Of a stretch of 64,000 nt of DNA, positions 1-8,715 are shown piece after piece (within the stretch, counting starts at the first letter, position 1; every line of letters begins with the position of its first letter). Position numbers and translations under genes: made by a program. The DNA comes from Anthoceros angustus (lineage: Eukaryota > Streptophyta > Anthocerotopsida > Anthocerotales > Anthocerotaceae), in contig MU008177.1 of assembly GCA_010909165.1 (NCBI GenBank), forward strand, positions 1,107,309 to 1,171,308. Reading direction: 5' to 3'. The notes under the pieces are model-generated. The model did not search any database. It had not been told where the DNA came from and was given only the letters and a program-made list of their open reading frames with translations.

Positions 1-594
1 ATCCGCAAGCATGTGGTGAAAGTTCAACAACTCATGCTAGTGTGATACTAATCTACGCACTTGGGTTTAGTGTTTGATTAGCATTAATTAATCTAATTAC
101 TTATCTTTAAGTAAGTAATTAGTGTTAATTAATCTAAAGTGCTTATGTTAATTAAGCGTTGATTAGTGTTAATTAATCTAATGTGCTTATGTTAATTAAG
201 CATTGATTAGTGTTAATTAAACATGGTTAGCAATAGCTAAGTGGATAAGCTCAAGTAATATTTCCTTGCATATTATAGTGTATTCTTAGGATACAATAGC
301 TAAGTGGATAAGCTCAAGTAATATGCTTTGGCATATTCCTTGCATATTATAGTGTATTCTTAGGATATTTCGGCATATCGATGCCAATAGGATATCTTAG
401 GAATATGATGCCAGGTCTAGTATATAGACCCTTCCATTGAGGACAAGCTCGATCATAGCTTGTCCTCTAGATATGCAATGCAAGAGCGAGGAGGCCAAAG
501 CTATGACCCGAGGCGATGTGTGAGGAATTTGCGTGTTGTTCTCGTGGGAGAGTGTGTTTGTGCCACGACGTGCTACTCCTCCCTGTTGTTACAA
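1..594 (+). repeat. 5' LTR of element A (left end outside the window)
   Basis: The stretch from about 39 to 590 matches 8059-8612 with only small indels. It is AT-rich, with repeated TTAATTAA-containing words (61-220) and a tandem duplication of a roughly 75-bp unit containing AGCTAAGTGGATAAGCTC (231-370). It ends near the word GCTACTCCTCC. I could not identify a convincing tRNA primer-binding site directly after it. Confidence 0.85.
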
Positions 595-611
595 GCTATG
601 ATCTCGGCACT

Positions 612-745
612 AGGTGATGCTAGGCGATGCTAGGCGATGCTAGGCGTGCTAGGCGATGCTAGGCGCTAGGCGATGCTAGGCGATGCTAGGCGATGCTAGG
701 CGATGCTAGGTGATGCGAAGGCTGCTAGGCGCTAGGCGAGCCACG
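612..745 (+). repeat. Minisatellite with ~10-bp unit GATGCTAGGC
   Basis: About twelve head-to-tail copies of GATGCTAGGC and shortened variants lie in the untranslated leader of element A, directly after the 5' LTR. There are no spacers, so this is a simple tandem repeat. Confidence 0.9.
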
Positions 746-783
746 AGGCAACGCTAGTTCTTTAAGCAAGTGCAAGGGACTAA

Positions 784-1095
784 GTGTGCCCAAGGCTTAG
801 GCCAAGGAGAGAGGCAAGAAGCCCAAGTCCAAGGCCAAGGAGAGGAGGAGAAGAAGCCCAAGCCCAAGGCCAAGGAGAGGAGGCAGCCCAAGCCCAAGGC
901 CAAGGAGAGGAGGCAAGAAGCCCAAGTCCAAGGCCAAGGAGAGAGGCGAAGCCCAAGTCCAAGGCCAAGGAGAGGAGGAGAAGAAGCCCAAGCCCAAGGC
1001 CAAGGAGAGAGGAGGCGAAGAAGCCCAAGTCCAAGGCCAAGGAGAGGAGGCGAAGAAGCCCAAGTCCAAGGCCAAGGAGAGGAGGCAAGAAGCCT
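784..1095 (+). repeat. Purine-rich tandem repeat that can encode a lysine-rich tail
   Basis: Roughly nine copies of a 30-39-bp unit built on AAGCCCAAGTCCAAGGCCAAGGAG. In one frame the unit reads KPKSKAKE, like the basic tail of a linker histone. Unit-length variation moves the frame, so other frames read Arg/Ser/Pro-rich or, on the other strand, Leu/Gly/Trp-rich peptides. It lies upstream of gag in element A and could be a basic N-terminal extension or just leader sequence. The rest of the leader (1100-1640) shows nothing recognisable. Confidence 0.75.
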
Positions 1096-1642
1096 ACCAA
1101 GGAGAGGAATGAGGCTCCAAAGGCCTTTAAGGCCAACCAACCAAGGGAGAAACAAGAGTATTTTACTCTTGGGCCCTGGATTCAAGGGATAAGGGGAAGC
1201 GGATAGACATGGGTATGTCATCAGTCCATGTGATTTCACTTTCTGTCCAAAAGTCCTAGTTTGTCGGCACCCCATCCAGGTACTGATCCACCCCACGGGT
1301 GCTTAACTCTGGAGTTCCTACGTCTTTGCTATCCAACTCACCCACTTCTTTTGACTATGATATAGCCTGCAGAGTATTTCTATGCGATTTTAACATGCAT
1401 ACATACTTAGAGGTTTCACTAATCACGATCTAAGATAGCGGGGTGTGTTAACCTTGATTAAGGGTTTGATCTAGCCACTAACCGCCTGGAGTGCTCGACA
1501 CACTCGATCCGGACGGAGCTACCAACCAACAAGTCCATCGAGCGAATTCAAGTCCCGACCAAGAGGGAGAAGTGCCACCGATTTTGGTACCACAAGGACG
1601 CGGAGGAACCCAGACACACAATCAACAATCTTTGAAGGATCC

Positions 1643-2530
1643 GTGAGTGGCAACACACAAGACACGTTAGTGCTGCCGGACAACTCGGAAGCGAGAGGAG
1701 GACTTGTCTCTTGGAGTCGTCAAGATGGGAGGAGACAAGGATCGAATGGAGTTGTTCACAGACGAGCGGCACCTTGCCACCGGAGGACTTCATCGAGAAG
1801 TACGGTGTGTGCGGAGATGGAATTGAAGACCGGATACACGAAGCGATACGGCTTCATCCAAATGCAAGTACTTGGGGATGAAGCATTGGCGTGCTATCGC
1901 GAGCACAAGGCGAGGCTGTTGAGCGCACATGGAGGACCAGTGAGTAGCAGTTCAAGCTCAAGGAACCAGACGGGGCGGTGGCACCGAGTGGGCACGATCC
2001 CATCAAGAGATGTTTGACATCTTCCTACCGGAGTTCCTGCAAGCACGGATGAGAAGATCTCGTGACACACACTTCAAGATGAAGTCAGCGAGACTGCAAG
2101 ATGGCTTATCAAGAATCGACCAGTTGGTACGTGACACCAAGATCATGAGTGACCGACCGCAGAGAAGTACTTGGGCATTGCCATATGCACGCATGAAGGT
2201 GCAACAAGCGGTGCATGCACGGGGGCAACACTACACCCTCAAGGAAGTGTACGAGATGGTCGACAAGATAGGGCCCGCGACACTTTCTCTCGCTGTCAAG
2301 TGATTACTCCAAAGACAAGTAGGAGTGGTGGACGACATGACCGACGCGGAGGTCGAGTGGAGGAGCTCGGCGAGACAAGCCAGCCCACCCCAAGTGACGA
2401 GCCCCGTGAGGTGCCGAGGACGGACCATTCCCTCATGAGTGCGAGCATGCATTCGGAGGAGTCAAGGGTGAGGAGCCATGCCCTAGGTGTGGAGGTACGG
2501 CACAATGAAGCGGCATGTTGGAGAAGCATC
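1643..2530 (+). pseudogene. gag region of element A, with CCHC zinc knuckle
   Basis: This codes for the structural (capsid/nucleocapsid) part of the element. It is read in at least two frames (1643-2017, then 2010-2303), giving a charged, helical gag-like stretch. Near 2479-2518 there is a CPRC pair, then, after a one-base slip, HNEAACW. Together these make a CX2CX4HX4C zinc knuckle, the RNA-binding motif of nucleocapsids. Element B has the counterpart CKSC..GHMEACW at about 46.28-46.32 kb, which supports the reading. From 2530 to 3010 follows a lysine/glutamate-rich linker with no clear domain. Several frameshifts break it. Confidence 0.7.
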
Positions 2531-3016
2531 CGAATTGCGGCCTACGGGTTATCGAGCAGCAACCCCGCCAATGCATCCGCCAACCTCATCCACAAAATCG
2601 AAGAGCAAAGGCGCCGTGGAGGAGGCACCCAAGTCCCGTGGACAAAAGAAACGGGAAGCATCAAAGAAGACGATGGATGCACGTGGCACGCCTTGCAAAG
2701 CTGGAGAAGTTGGTGCGGAAGGCGAAGATCAAGGAGAGCAGTTCATCATCGAGGACGAAGAAGATGAGCACAAGCTTGGATACATGTCGTGACCGATCCA
2801 AGGGCAGGAAGAAACCGCAGCTACGAGAGAAGATAGCTCGAGGAAGAAGAGGATGTCTTGACACCGAGCGGAAGACACGGAAGGAAGCTTCGGATCCTCT
2901 TCCCGAACCTATGCCAAGATGCCAAAGTCGTTTGAGCCATTGCCAGGAGCAACTGTGGAGCAACATCAAAGTCCAGTGGGCGATGTGGAGAAACCCATGC
3001 GATTGCGACGGAGACG

Positions 3017-3508
3017 ATGGCACAAAAGCTCGGAGATGCCATGTTTCACCTACAAGACATGGGGTTGAGCGTGAAGGAAGTCAGGGGTTTGACTCGGCGG
3101 ATGTTGACAACCCTTGAAGACGAAGCAAGTGTCGACAATGTGCCACAACAGGTGGCAATGATGTCATTGCTGACCTCGGAGCCAAGCATCTCTGTGGAGA
3201 AGCGGAATGCTGCACGAGTGGGAGTGGCTTTGGTCAACAATCAAGAGAGGCACATTGAAATCAATGGATTCGCACCAAGGAGGGTGTTGATTGACACCGG
3301 AGCACAGCCGGTGATCGTTGGAAGAAGAGTGAAGGAAGCGTTGGGTCTCCACCAAGAAAGGTTGAAGGAAACCAAGTGGAAGATCCACACACCGGGACCA
3401 CGGAGCATGTGTTGGGGTGACAAGGTACAAGCTGAAGGTTTCATTCAAAACAAACAGACTTCACCTTTGTCGAGGTACACCGCTTGGTCACCGATGCGAC
3501 ACTTTTGA
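3017..3508 (+). pseudogene. Retroviral-type aspartic protease of element A
   Basis: The protease that cuts the polyprotein. The open stretch contains RRVLIDTGAQPVIVG, where Asp-Thr-Gly (Asp codon at 3293) is the catalytic triad of pepsin/retropepsin-type proteases, and the hydrophobic residues before it and the Ala after it fit the family. The domain continues in other frames to about 3650. The linker to the methyltransferase (3650-3950) has no motif I recognise. Element B has a matching but frameshifted Val-Asp-Thr segment near 46.87 kb. Confidence 0.8.
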
Positions 3509-3949
3509 TGTCTTGGGAGCGGACGCTTTGTACAAACCTCGAGTCATGGTGGATTTGTGGACGGAGACATACTATCGACCAGCCGGAGAAGCTGGAGCAA
3601 AACCGATGAACGGATTGCCCGCATCCCTCTACACTGCATGGCAAGGATCATGAGAACCTCATTGCCAACAGCGTCTACCCGTGTTTGGCGCCAGAGTGAA
3701 GGACACGCCATACGTGCTTGAACCTCTTGGCGTGTGTCTAACAACCGCAATCGACCCGATGGAGGATTTCGAGGAGGAGGAAAACAAGCTAGGGTTGCAA
3801 CCACCCGGAGGAGGTTCTTCAAGTCACTGGACGGAGCTGGTGATGCAGCAATGAGCAAAAGTGTGGAGGATGGTGCAAGAGGACCGGTCCTATGAGAGAA
3901 CTAAGTTCTTGCCTAGGGTTGAGCCTGTTTGTGACCTAAACACCTGTGT

Positions 3950-4870
3950 CATCACATGGCGACCTCGGAAGACGGCATAGTGCTCGTGGAACTCTTTGGA
4001 GGCATCGACGGCTTGAAGCTAAAGTGTGGCATCAAAGTGCGAAGATACGTGCATTGTGACCCGGATCCAAAAGCAAGGATTGTGTCACGAAGCGTAAGAG
4101 ACTTGATGGGGAGTACTAACCTCCGACGTGGAGTGTGAAGGGTTACCTATACCGCCGATGGATGTTCGCATGATAGGGTTGTCCCATTTGAGTTGTCTTG
4201 GGCAACCGTGGACCTTGTCATCGCAGTTGGGAGTGTCAAGGACTATCCTCTGCAGTAAGGGTCAAGGTCTCAAGGATCCATAACAGCATTGTTCTATGAC
4301 TGATGAGGATCTTGCGCTTGATCCGTAAAGGGCAAGAAAGGCCTTGTGGATACATGTTGGAGAATGTGCCAAGATGCATGAGCGTGAAGAAGCAAGTTCG
4401 GAGGACTTTGCCACGATCCGAGGAGTGTTGGGTCGAGCTTCTATTGGATGCACTCAATTTGGTTCGAGGGCTCATAGGTTGAGGTCCATGTGGACTAACC
4501 TTGCTCCTTGGAACATTTGAAGTGTGCGAGGTCGCTCACCAAGCGACCTAATCATGTTGTCAAGGATGTGCTAGCATCGGAAGGCATGCCCAACAAGTCA
4601 TCAAGACTGCCGCCGCACTTCCTGTGAACACGCCTGACACCCCATGGCGGCTTGGCCAACCTTTGTGTCTAAGTCCAAGTCTTACGCCTTCAGGAACCAT
4701 GGCCCCGGTGGTGGATGACATGGCGAGGTTTTGGGAGAGCCACCACGAGAGGAGTTGGCCATGGATTTGATGCCGGAGCAAGACACCGGAGTGACCGAGA
4801 AGGAACGGTGTCGATTGCTTGGGCAAGCATTTGACGTGAACATGATGACTGGTTGTTTAGCGCCGAGTCG
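3950..4870 (+). pseudogene. DNMT3-like cytosine-5 DNA methyltransferase domain inside the pol region of element A
   Basis: This would transfer a methyl group from S-adenosylmethionine to C5 of cytosine in DNA. Motifs appear in the correct order. Motif I is VLVELFGGIDG (SAM binding, about 3983-4015), followed by GIKVRRYVHCD. Motif IV carries the catalytic Cys in WECQG, Cys codon 4234-4236. Motif VI is LENV at 4357-4368. Motif VIII is QFGSRAHRLRSMWTN at 4455-4499. A C-terminal motif X-like segment is TEKERCRLLGQAFDV (about 4791-4835). The spacing, the AHRxR..W.NL form of motif VIII and the motif I form resemble the DNMT3/DRM type more than DNMT1/CMT. The motifs lie in at least three frames, so indels separate them. 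About 300 residues is right for a bare catalytic domain. It sits after protease and before RT. This is a domain call from motifs only. Confidence 0.82.
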
Positions 4871-5041
4871 CTTACCAACTTCAAACCAAGAAGGCGGGGT
4901 TGAAGCGGGTTCGGTGGGTGAAGGATATTCCGACTCGCATCTCAACAGGAGAAGGCGAGTTTGGAGGGCAAGGAGAGCGAGCACGTAGAGGAAGCGTGCA
5001 AGCCATCGAGCCACGCCCACATGAGTGGTTAACAGGCCGAG

Positions 5042-6340
5042 TTGAAGAGCAATCAACGGCCGCCTAAAGGAGTTGTTGGAGGCATCGCGACATGTGTTTG
5101 CTTTCACGCTATGGAGATGGGGAAGTACACCAAAGGGAAGTTCCACATAGAATCGACCACGGATGAACCAAAGTGTTCAGAGAGGGTGAAGGCTGAGTGG
5201 GATTTGGTTGAGAATCGATGCCAAGAGCTTCTCAAGCTAGGGCTGATTCGACGATCTAACTCGCAGTACGCAGCTGCGACAGTGCTTCCGAAAAAGAAGG
5301 ATGAGAATGGATTGTGGACGGAGAGGAGAATGTGTGGTGACTATCGGCCGTTGAACGAGCGAATCCCACATGACCACTATCCCATGCCGACGGCCGAAGA
5401 GATCTTCGACACCATTGGGTCTGCCAAGTTCTTCTCAACATTGGACTTGAGGCTAGGGTTTCACCAAGTAGAGATCGCCGAAGAAGACAAGAAGAAAACG
5501 GCGTTCTGGGGCAGAGATTGCTTGTACGAGTGGAACTACATGCCATTTGGGTTGAAGACATCGCCAACGCAGTTCCAAAGATACATGGACAATGAGCTCA
5601 AGGACTTGCCTTTCGCCAAGTGCTACATTGATGATGTCATCATCTTCAGCAATACCTTTGAGGAGCATCTACAACATCTTCGAGCAGTCTTTGCTAGACT
5701 GGCTGCCTGGGTTGAAGGCCCATCCAGGGAAGTGTCGATTTGGAGAGGACAAGGTGTTGTACTTGGGTCATTGGATCACGCCTGACGGGATCTCGCCGCA
5801 TGCCACCAAGGTGGAGGCAATCGCGCGCATTCCCAGGCCAAACGACATCTCGAAGTTGAGGGCATTCTTGGGGTTGGCAGGTTACTACAGGAAGTTCATT
5901 CCGCGGATGAGCAGGATTGCGCGGCCATTGAATGACTTGTTGAAGAAGTTGGTGACTTGGCGTTGGACTCAAGAGGAGGAGTCAGCTTTCATGGAGTTGA
6001 AGGGTAGACTCATGAGCTCGCCAATTCTTGGTCATCCAAACTTGAAGCGCTCGATTTTACATCGATTGGAGCAAGTACGATAGGCGCCTTGGCGCAGATC
6101 AATGACAAGGAAGAGGAACATGTCATTGCCTATGCCACGGAGCAACAACCAAAGCGGAGTCCAACTACTCTGCCTATGAAGGAGAATGTCTTGCAGCAGT
6201 GTGGGCAGTGGACACTTTCGTCCGTACTTGTTTGGACATCAATTTCGAGATCACCACCATCAACCCTTGCATTGGTTGATGACGAACGCCAAGCTTAAGG
6301 TGGCGAGGTGGGCTCTCATTCTCCGTGAGTATGACTTTGT
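5042..6340 (+). pseudogene. Reverse transcriptase and RNase H of element A
   Basis: This copies element RNA into DNA. The first segment (5042-5785) is a good Ty3/gypsy RT palm and fingers region: GLIRRSNSQYA, MCGDYRPLNERI, FFSTLDLRLGFHQVEI, MPFGLKTSPTQFQR, and the active site YIDDVIIF with its two Asp codons at 5630-5635. One indel near 5700 moves the thumb/connection to another frame (LYLGHWITPDGIS, FLGLAGYYRKFIPRM, to about 6050). RNase H follows with AQINDKEEEHVIAYA and, after more shifts, the segment ending around 6370. The active site is intact, but the frame breaks at least three times. Confidence 0.93.
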
Positions 6341-6721
6341 CATCGAACACCGAGCGTAGAGTTCACTCTAATGCCGATGGGTTGTCAAGGAATCCTCTAC
6401 CGTAACGAAGACACTAGGGCCGTGCAAGATTCGATGACGAGCAATGGGGAGAGTAGTCCAGATACCATGTTGGCTATGCCGCATGAGGATGTCAAGATGC
6501 CCTCCACTCATCGCTTTGTATGCAGAGTCCGTCAGGGACATCTGGGCGGATGCAATAGCGGTGACCTTCCTAAGGTCGGGAATTGCCACAAGGGCTTTCA
6601 TCTCGAGCAGGCCAAGCTACGAGAAGGTGGCTCGATTATTGGAAGGAGGACATAATGTATGTCCGTGATTCTGGGAGATAGAATTGTACCCAAGCCGGAG
6701 GACGGGTGAGACTCATCACCT

Positions 6722-7750
6722 GTGCATGAAGGCTTAGGGCATTTTGGTGCTAAGCGCACCTACAAGATGCTCAGCCCACACACTTTGGGCAAGGATGTAT
6801 GGAGATGTGGAAAGGTCGCACGTCGAGTGTGCGATCGAGTGAAGGCAAGGTTCATACCAATGATGTTGTGCTTCACTCCGATCCGAGGACTCTTCTACGT
6901 GGAGTGTGGATCTCATGCCGACATGCCGAGACGCAGATCGGAAACAAGCATGTCATGCTAATGGTGGAGCATTTCAGCAAGTGGTGCGAGGTTGCCATCT
7001 TACCCAAGCGTGACTCTCACCAAGAAGGCGTTCTTGGCTTCCGTTCTTAGTCGATATGGAGCATGCGAGGTTCTCACCGACCAGGGCAAAGAATTCGTGG
7101 GGAATTTCAAGACTTGCTTGACAGAGCTTGATTGATCATCGACGCCGAGAGATCATCCTCAAGCCGATGGACTTGCCGAACGCTTGGTGCACCTTCAAGC
7201 GGCCTTGCGCAAATATTGTCTCACAAATGACCAAGACATGGGATGAAGGGATGCCATACCTAGTGCTAGGGTGTGGTGAGCAATCAAGCACCTTGAGCAA
7301 TTTTTCACCATACTACTTGTTGTATGGGCGACAACCATTTTGCCAAACGTGAGGCAAGCAAGGCTACAAGCACTGGATTGGCGCAATGCGGATGATTGCC
7401 TACGAGACCGGAAAGGCGGGCGAGCTTTTCAAACGGATCATGCCCATGGCAATGGAGAACCTTGCCATAGCGCAACATGGGATCAATGCGCTATGCTTAC
7501 ACACGAGGAGGGACATGGAAACCCAAGGTGCGCAAGTTCAAGTTGGAGATTATGTCTACGCGGAAGCCGTGCAACACCTTGGAGGTATCCACCACAGTCA
7601 TCTTGCGGTCGTGCGAGTAGGCAAAGATGGAGTGCTTGAGCTCAAGGATCCGATGGTCAAGATGGAAGGATCACCTCAAGAATCGCGCACCATGCCACTT
7701 ACCCAATTTGGACCCTCAACTACGGCCCATAATGTGGCCCACCCAAAGAC
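6722..7750 (+). pseudogene. Integrase of element A
   Basis: This inserts the DNA copy into the genome. The N-terminal zinc-binding part begins with HEGLGHFGAKRTY (6725 on). The catalytic core shows HVMLMVEHFSKWCEVA (about 6950-7000), EVLTDQGKEFVGNF (Asp of TDQG at 7079) and HPQADGLAER (Glu at 7178), which are the usual family landmarks for the D,D(35)E core. The C-terminal part (7386-7740) is open, with VGDYVYAEAVQ as the SH3-like GDxV block. The core spans several frames. The C-terminal stretch runs directly into the PHD finger. Confidence 0.85.
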
Positions 7751-7753
7751 TTG

Positions 7754-7897
7754 GAGTGTCGTTTGTGGACGATCGATGATGATGATGTAATGCTTCTTTG
7801 TGATCGGTGCAATAGGGGATACCACATGTTTTGTGTTCAACCACCTCTTGACGACATTCCCGAGGAAGATTGGTTTTGTGCACAATGCACTACATGA
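7754..7897 (+). pseudogene. PHD finger at the C-terminal end of the element A integrase
   Basis: PHD fingers bind histone H3 tails. The frame 7754-7897 reads an acidic DDDD segment, VMLLCDRCNRGYHMFC, QPPLDDIPEEDWFCAQC, and then a stop (TGA 7895-7897). The ligands fit C4HC3: Cys at 7757, Cys at 7799 and 7808 (CX2C), His at 7823 four residues on, Cys at 7832 (HX2C), and the last pair at 7877 and 7886 (WFCAQC). The second Cys of the first pair lies one base out of frame (TGT in VVCGRS), so a single-base slip separates the first pair from the rest. PHD signature residues (LLCD, YH, PPL, the Trp two before the last CX2C) are all present. Its place after integrase is where chromoviruses carry a chromodomain. 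Confidence 0.82.
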
Positions 7898-7960
7898 GGT
7901 GCGACGATGTAGTCCTACTAATGATAATGTTTTGACTTGGAGTCTCACATTATCGGGGGA

Positions 7961-8616
7961 TTGGTTTGCACCTATATACCGTATTAGATTTGTTTGCTTG
8001 GTTGTTGGTCGAGGAAGTGCTTATATGAATTCAAGTGCTTACCTCGTATGCATACCGCCATGCCGTGATACTAATCTGCACTTGGGTTTAGTGTTTGATT
8101 AGCATTAATTAATCTAATTACTTATCTTTAAGTAAGTAATTAGTGTTAATTAATCTAAAGTGCTTATGTTAATTAAGCATTGATTAGTGTTAATTAATCT
8201 AATGTGCTTATGTTAATTAAGCATTGATTAGTGTTAATTAAACATGGTTAGCAATAGCTAAGTGGATAAGCTCAAGTAATATGCTTTGGCATATTCCTTG
8301 CATATTATAGTGTATTCTTAGGATACAATAGCTAAGTGGATAAGCTCAAGTAATATGCTTTGGCATATTCCTTGCATATTATAGTGTATTCTTAGGATAT
8401 TTCCGCATACCGATGCCAATAGGATATCTTAGAATAATGCCGGTCTAGTATATAGACCCTTCCATTGAGGACAGCTCGATCATAGCTTGTCCTCTAGATA
8501 TGCAATGCAAGAGCGTTGTGAGGAGGCCAAAGCTATGACTCCGGTGAAATGTGAGGAATTTGCACCTCGGGGAGAGTGTGTTTTGTGCCACGACGCGAGC
8601 TACTCCTCCCGTGTTA
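7961..8616 (+). repeat. 3' LTR of element A
   Basis: This begins with TTGGTTTGCACCTATAT just after a purine-rich tract with GGGGGA, a plausible polypurine tract. It matches the window's first 590 bases over their whole shared length, including the TTAATTAA words and the duplicated AGCTAAGTGGATAAGC unit. It ends near GCTACTCCTCC plus a few bases. Confidence 0.8.
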
Positions 8617-8700
8617 TTGGTTTGCACCTATATACTGCGTATTAGATTTGTTTGCTTGGTTGTTGGTCGAAGTGCTTATATGAATTCATGTTTACTCCGA
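8617..8700 (+). repeat. Second, partial copy of the LTR start
   Basis: Bases 8618-8690 repeat 7961-8033 (TTGGTTTGCACCTATAT through ATGAATTCA) and then diverge. An incomplete LTR therefore follows the 3' LTR head to tail. Confidence 0.75.
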
Positions 8701-8715
8701 TACAACCTCGCATAC

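Larger units (their letters stand above)
1..8616 (+). mobile_element. Ty3/gypsy LTR retrotransposon with embedded DNA methyltransferase and PHD finger (element A)
   Basis: Two long terminal repeats with nearly the same sequence flank coding remnants in the order gag, aspartic protease, cytosine-5 DNA methyltransferase, reverse transcriptase, RNase H, integrase, PHD finger. RT before integrase is the Ty3/gypsy order. The left LTR begins before the window, so the element is not complete here. All domains keep recognisable motifs but are split over different frames by small indels and a few stops, so this copy as sequenced cannot make a polyprotein. The methyltransferase lies between protease and RT, and the PHD finger follows the integrase C-terminal domain. 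Related protease and methyltransferase segments occur at 44.9-48.0 kb, so the domain combination belongs to a family and is not a one-off insertion. Confidence 0.9.

Noticed and set aside
612-745. CRISPR-like short repeats
   Set aside because: The ~10-bp units are contiguous with no unique spacers, and the context is an LTR retrotransposon of a eukaryote.
754-1296. Leu/Gly/Pro/Trp-rich open frames on the - strand
   Set aside because: They are antisense readings of the purine-rich tandem repeat and have no membrane-protein or domain logic beyond the repeat.
6722-7900. Chromodomain after the element A integrase
   Set aside because: I looked for the aromatic-cage pattern of chromodomains. The region shows GDYVY followed by a C4HC3 PHD finger instead.
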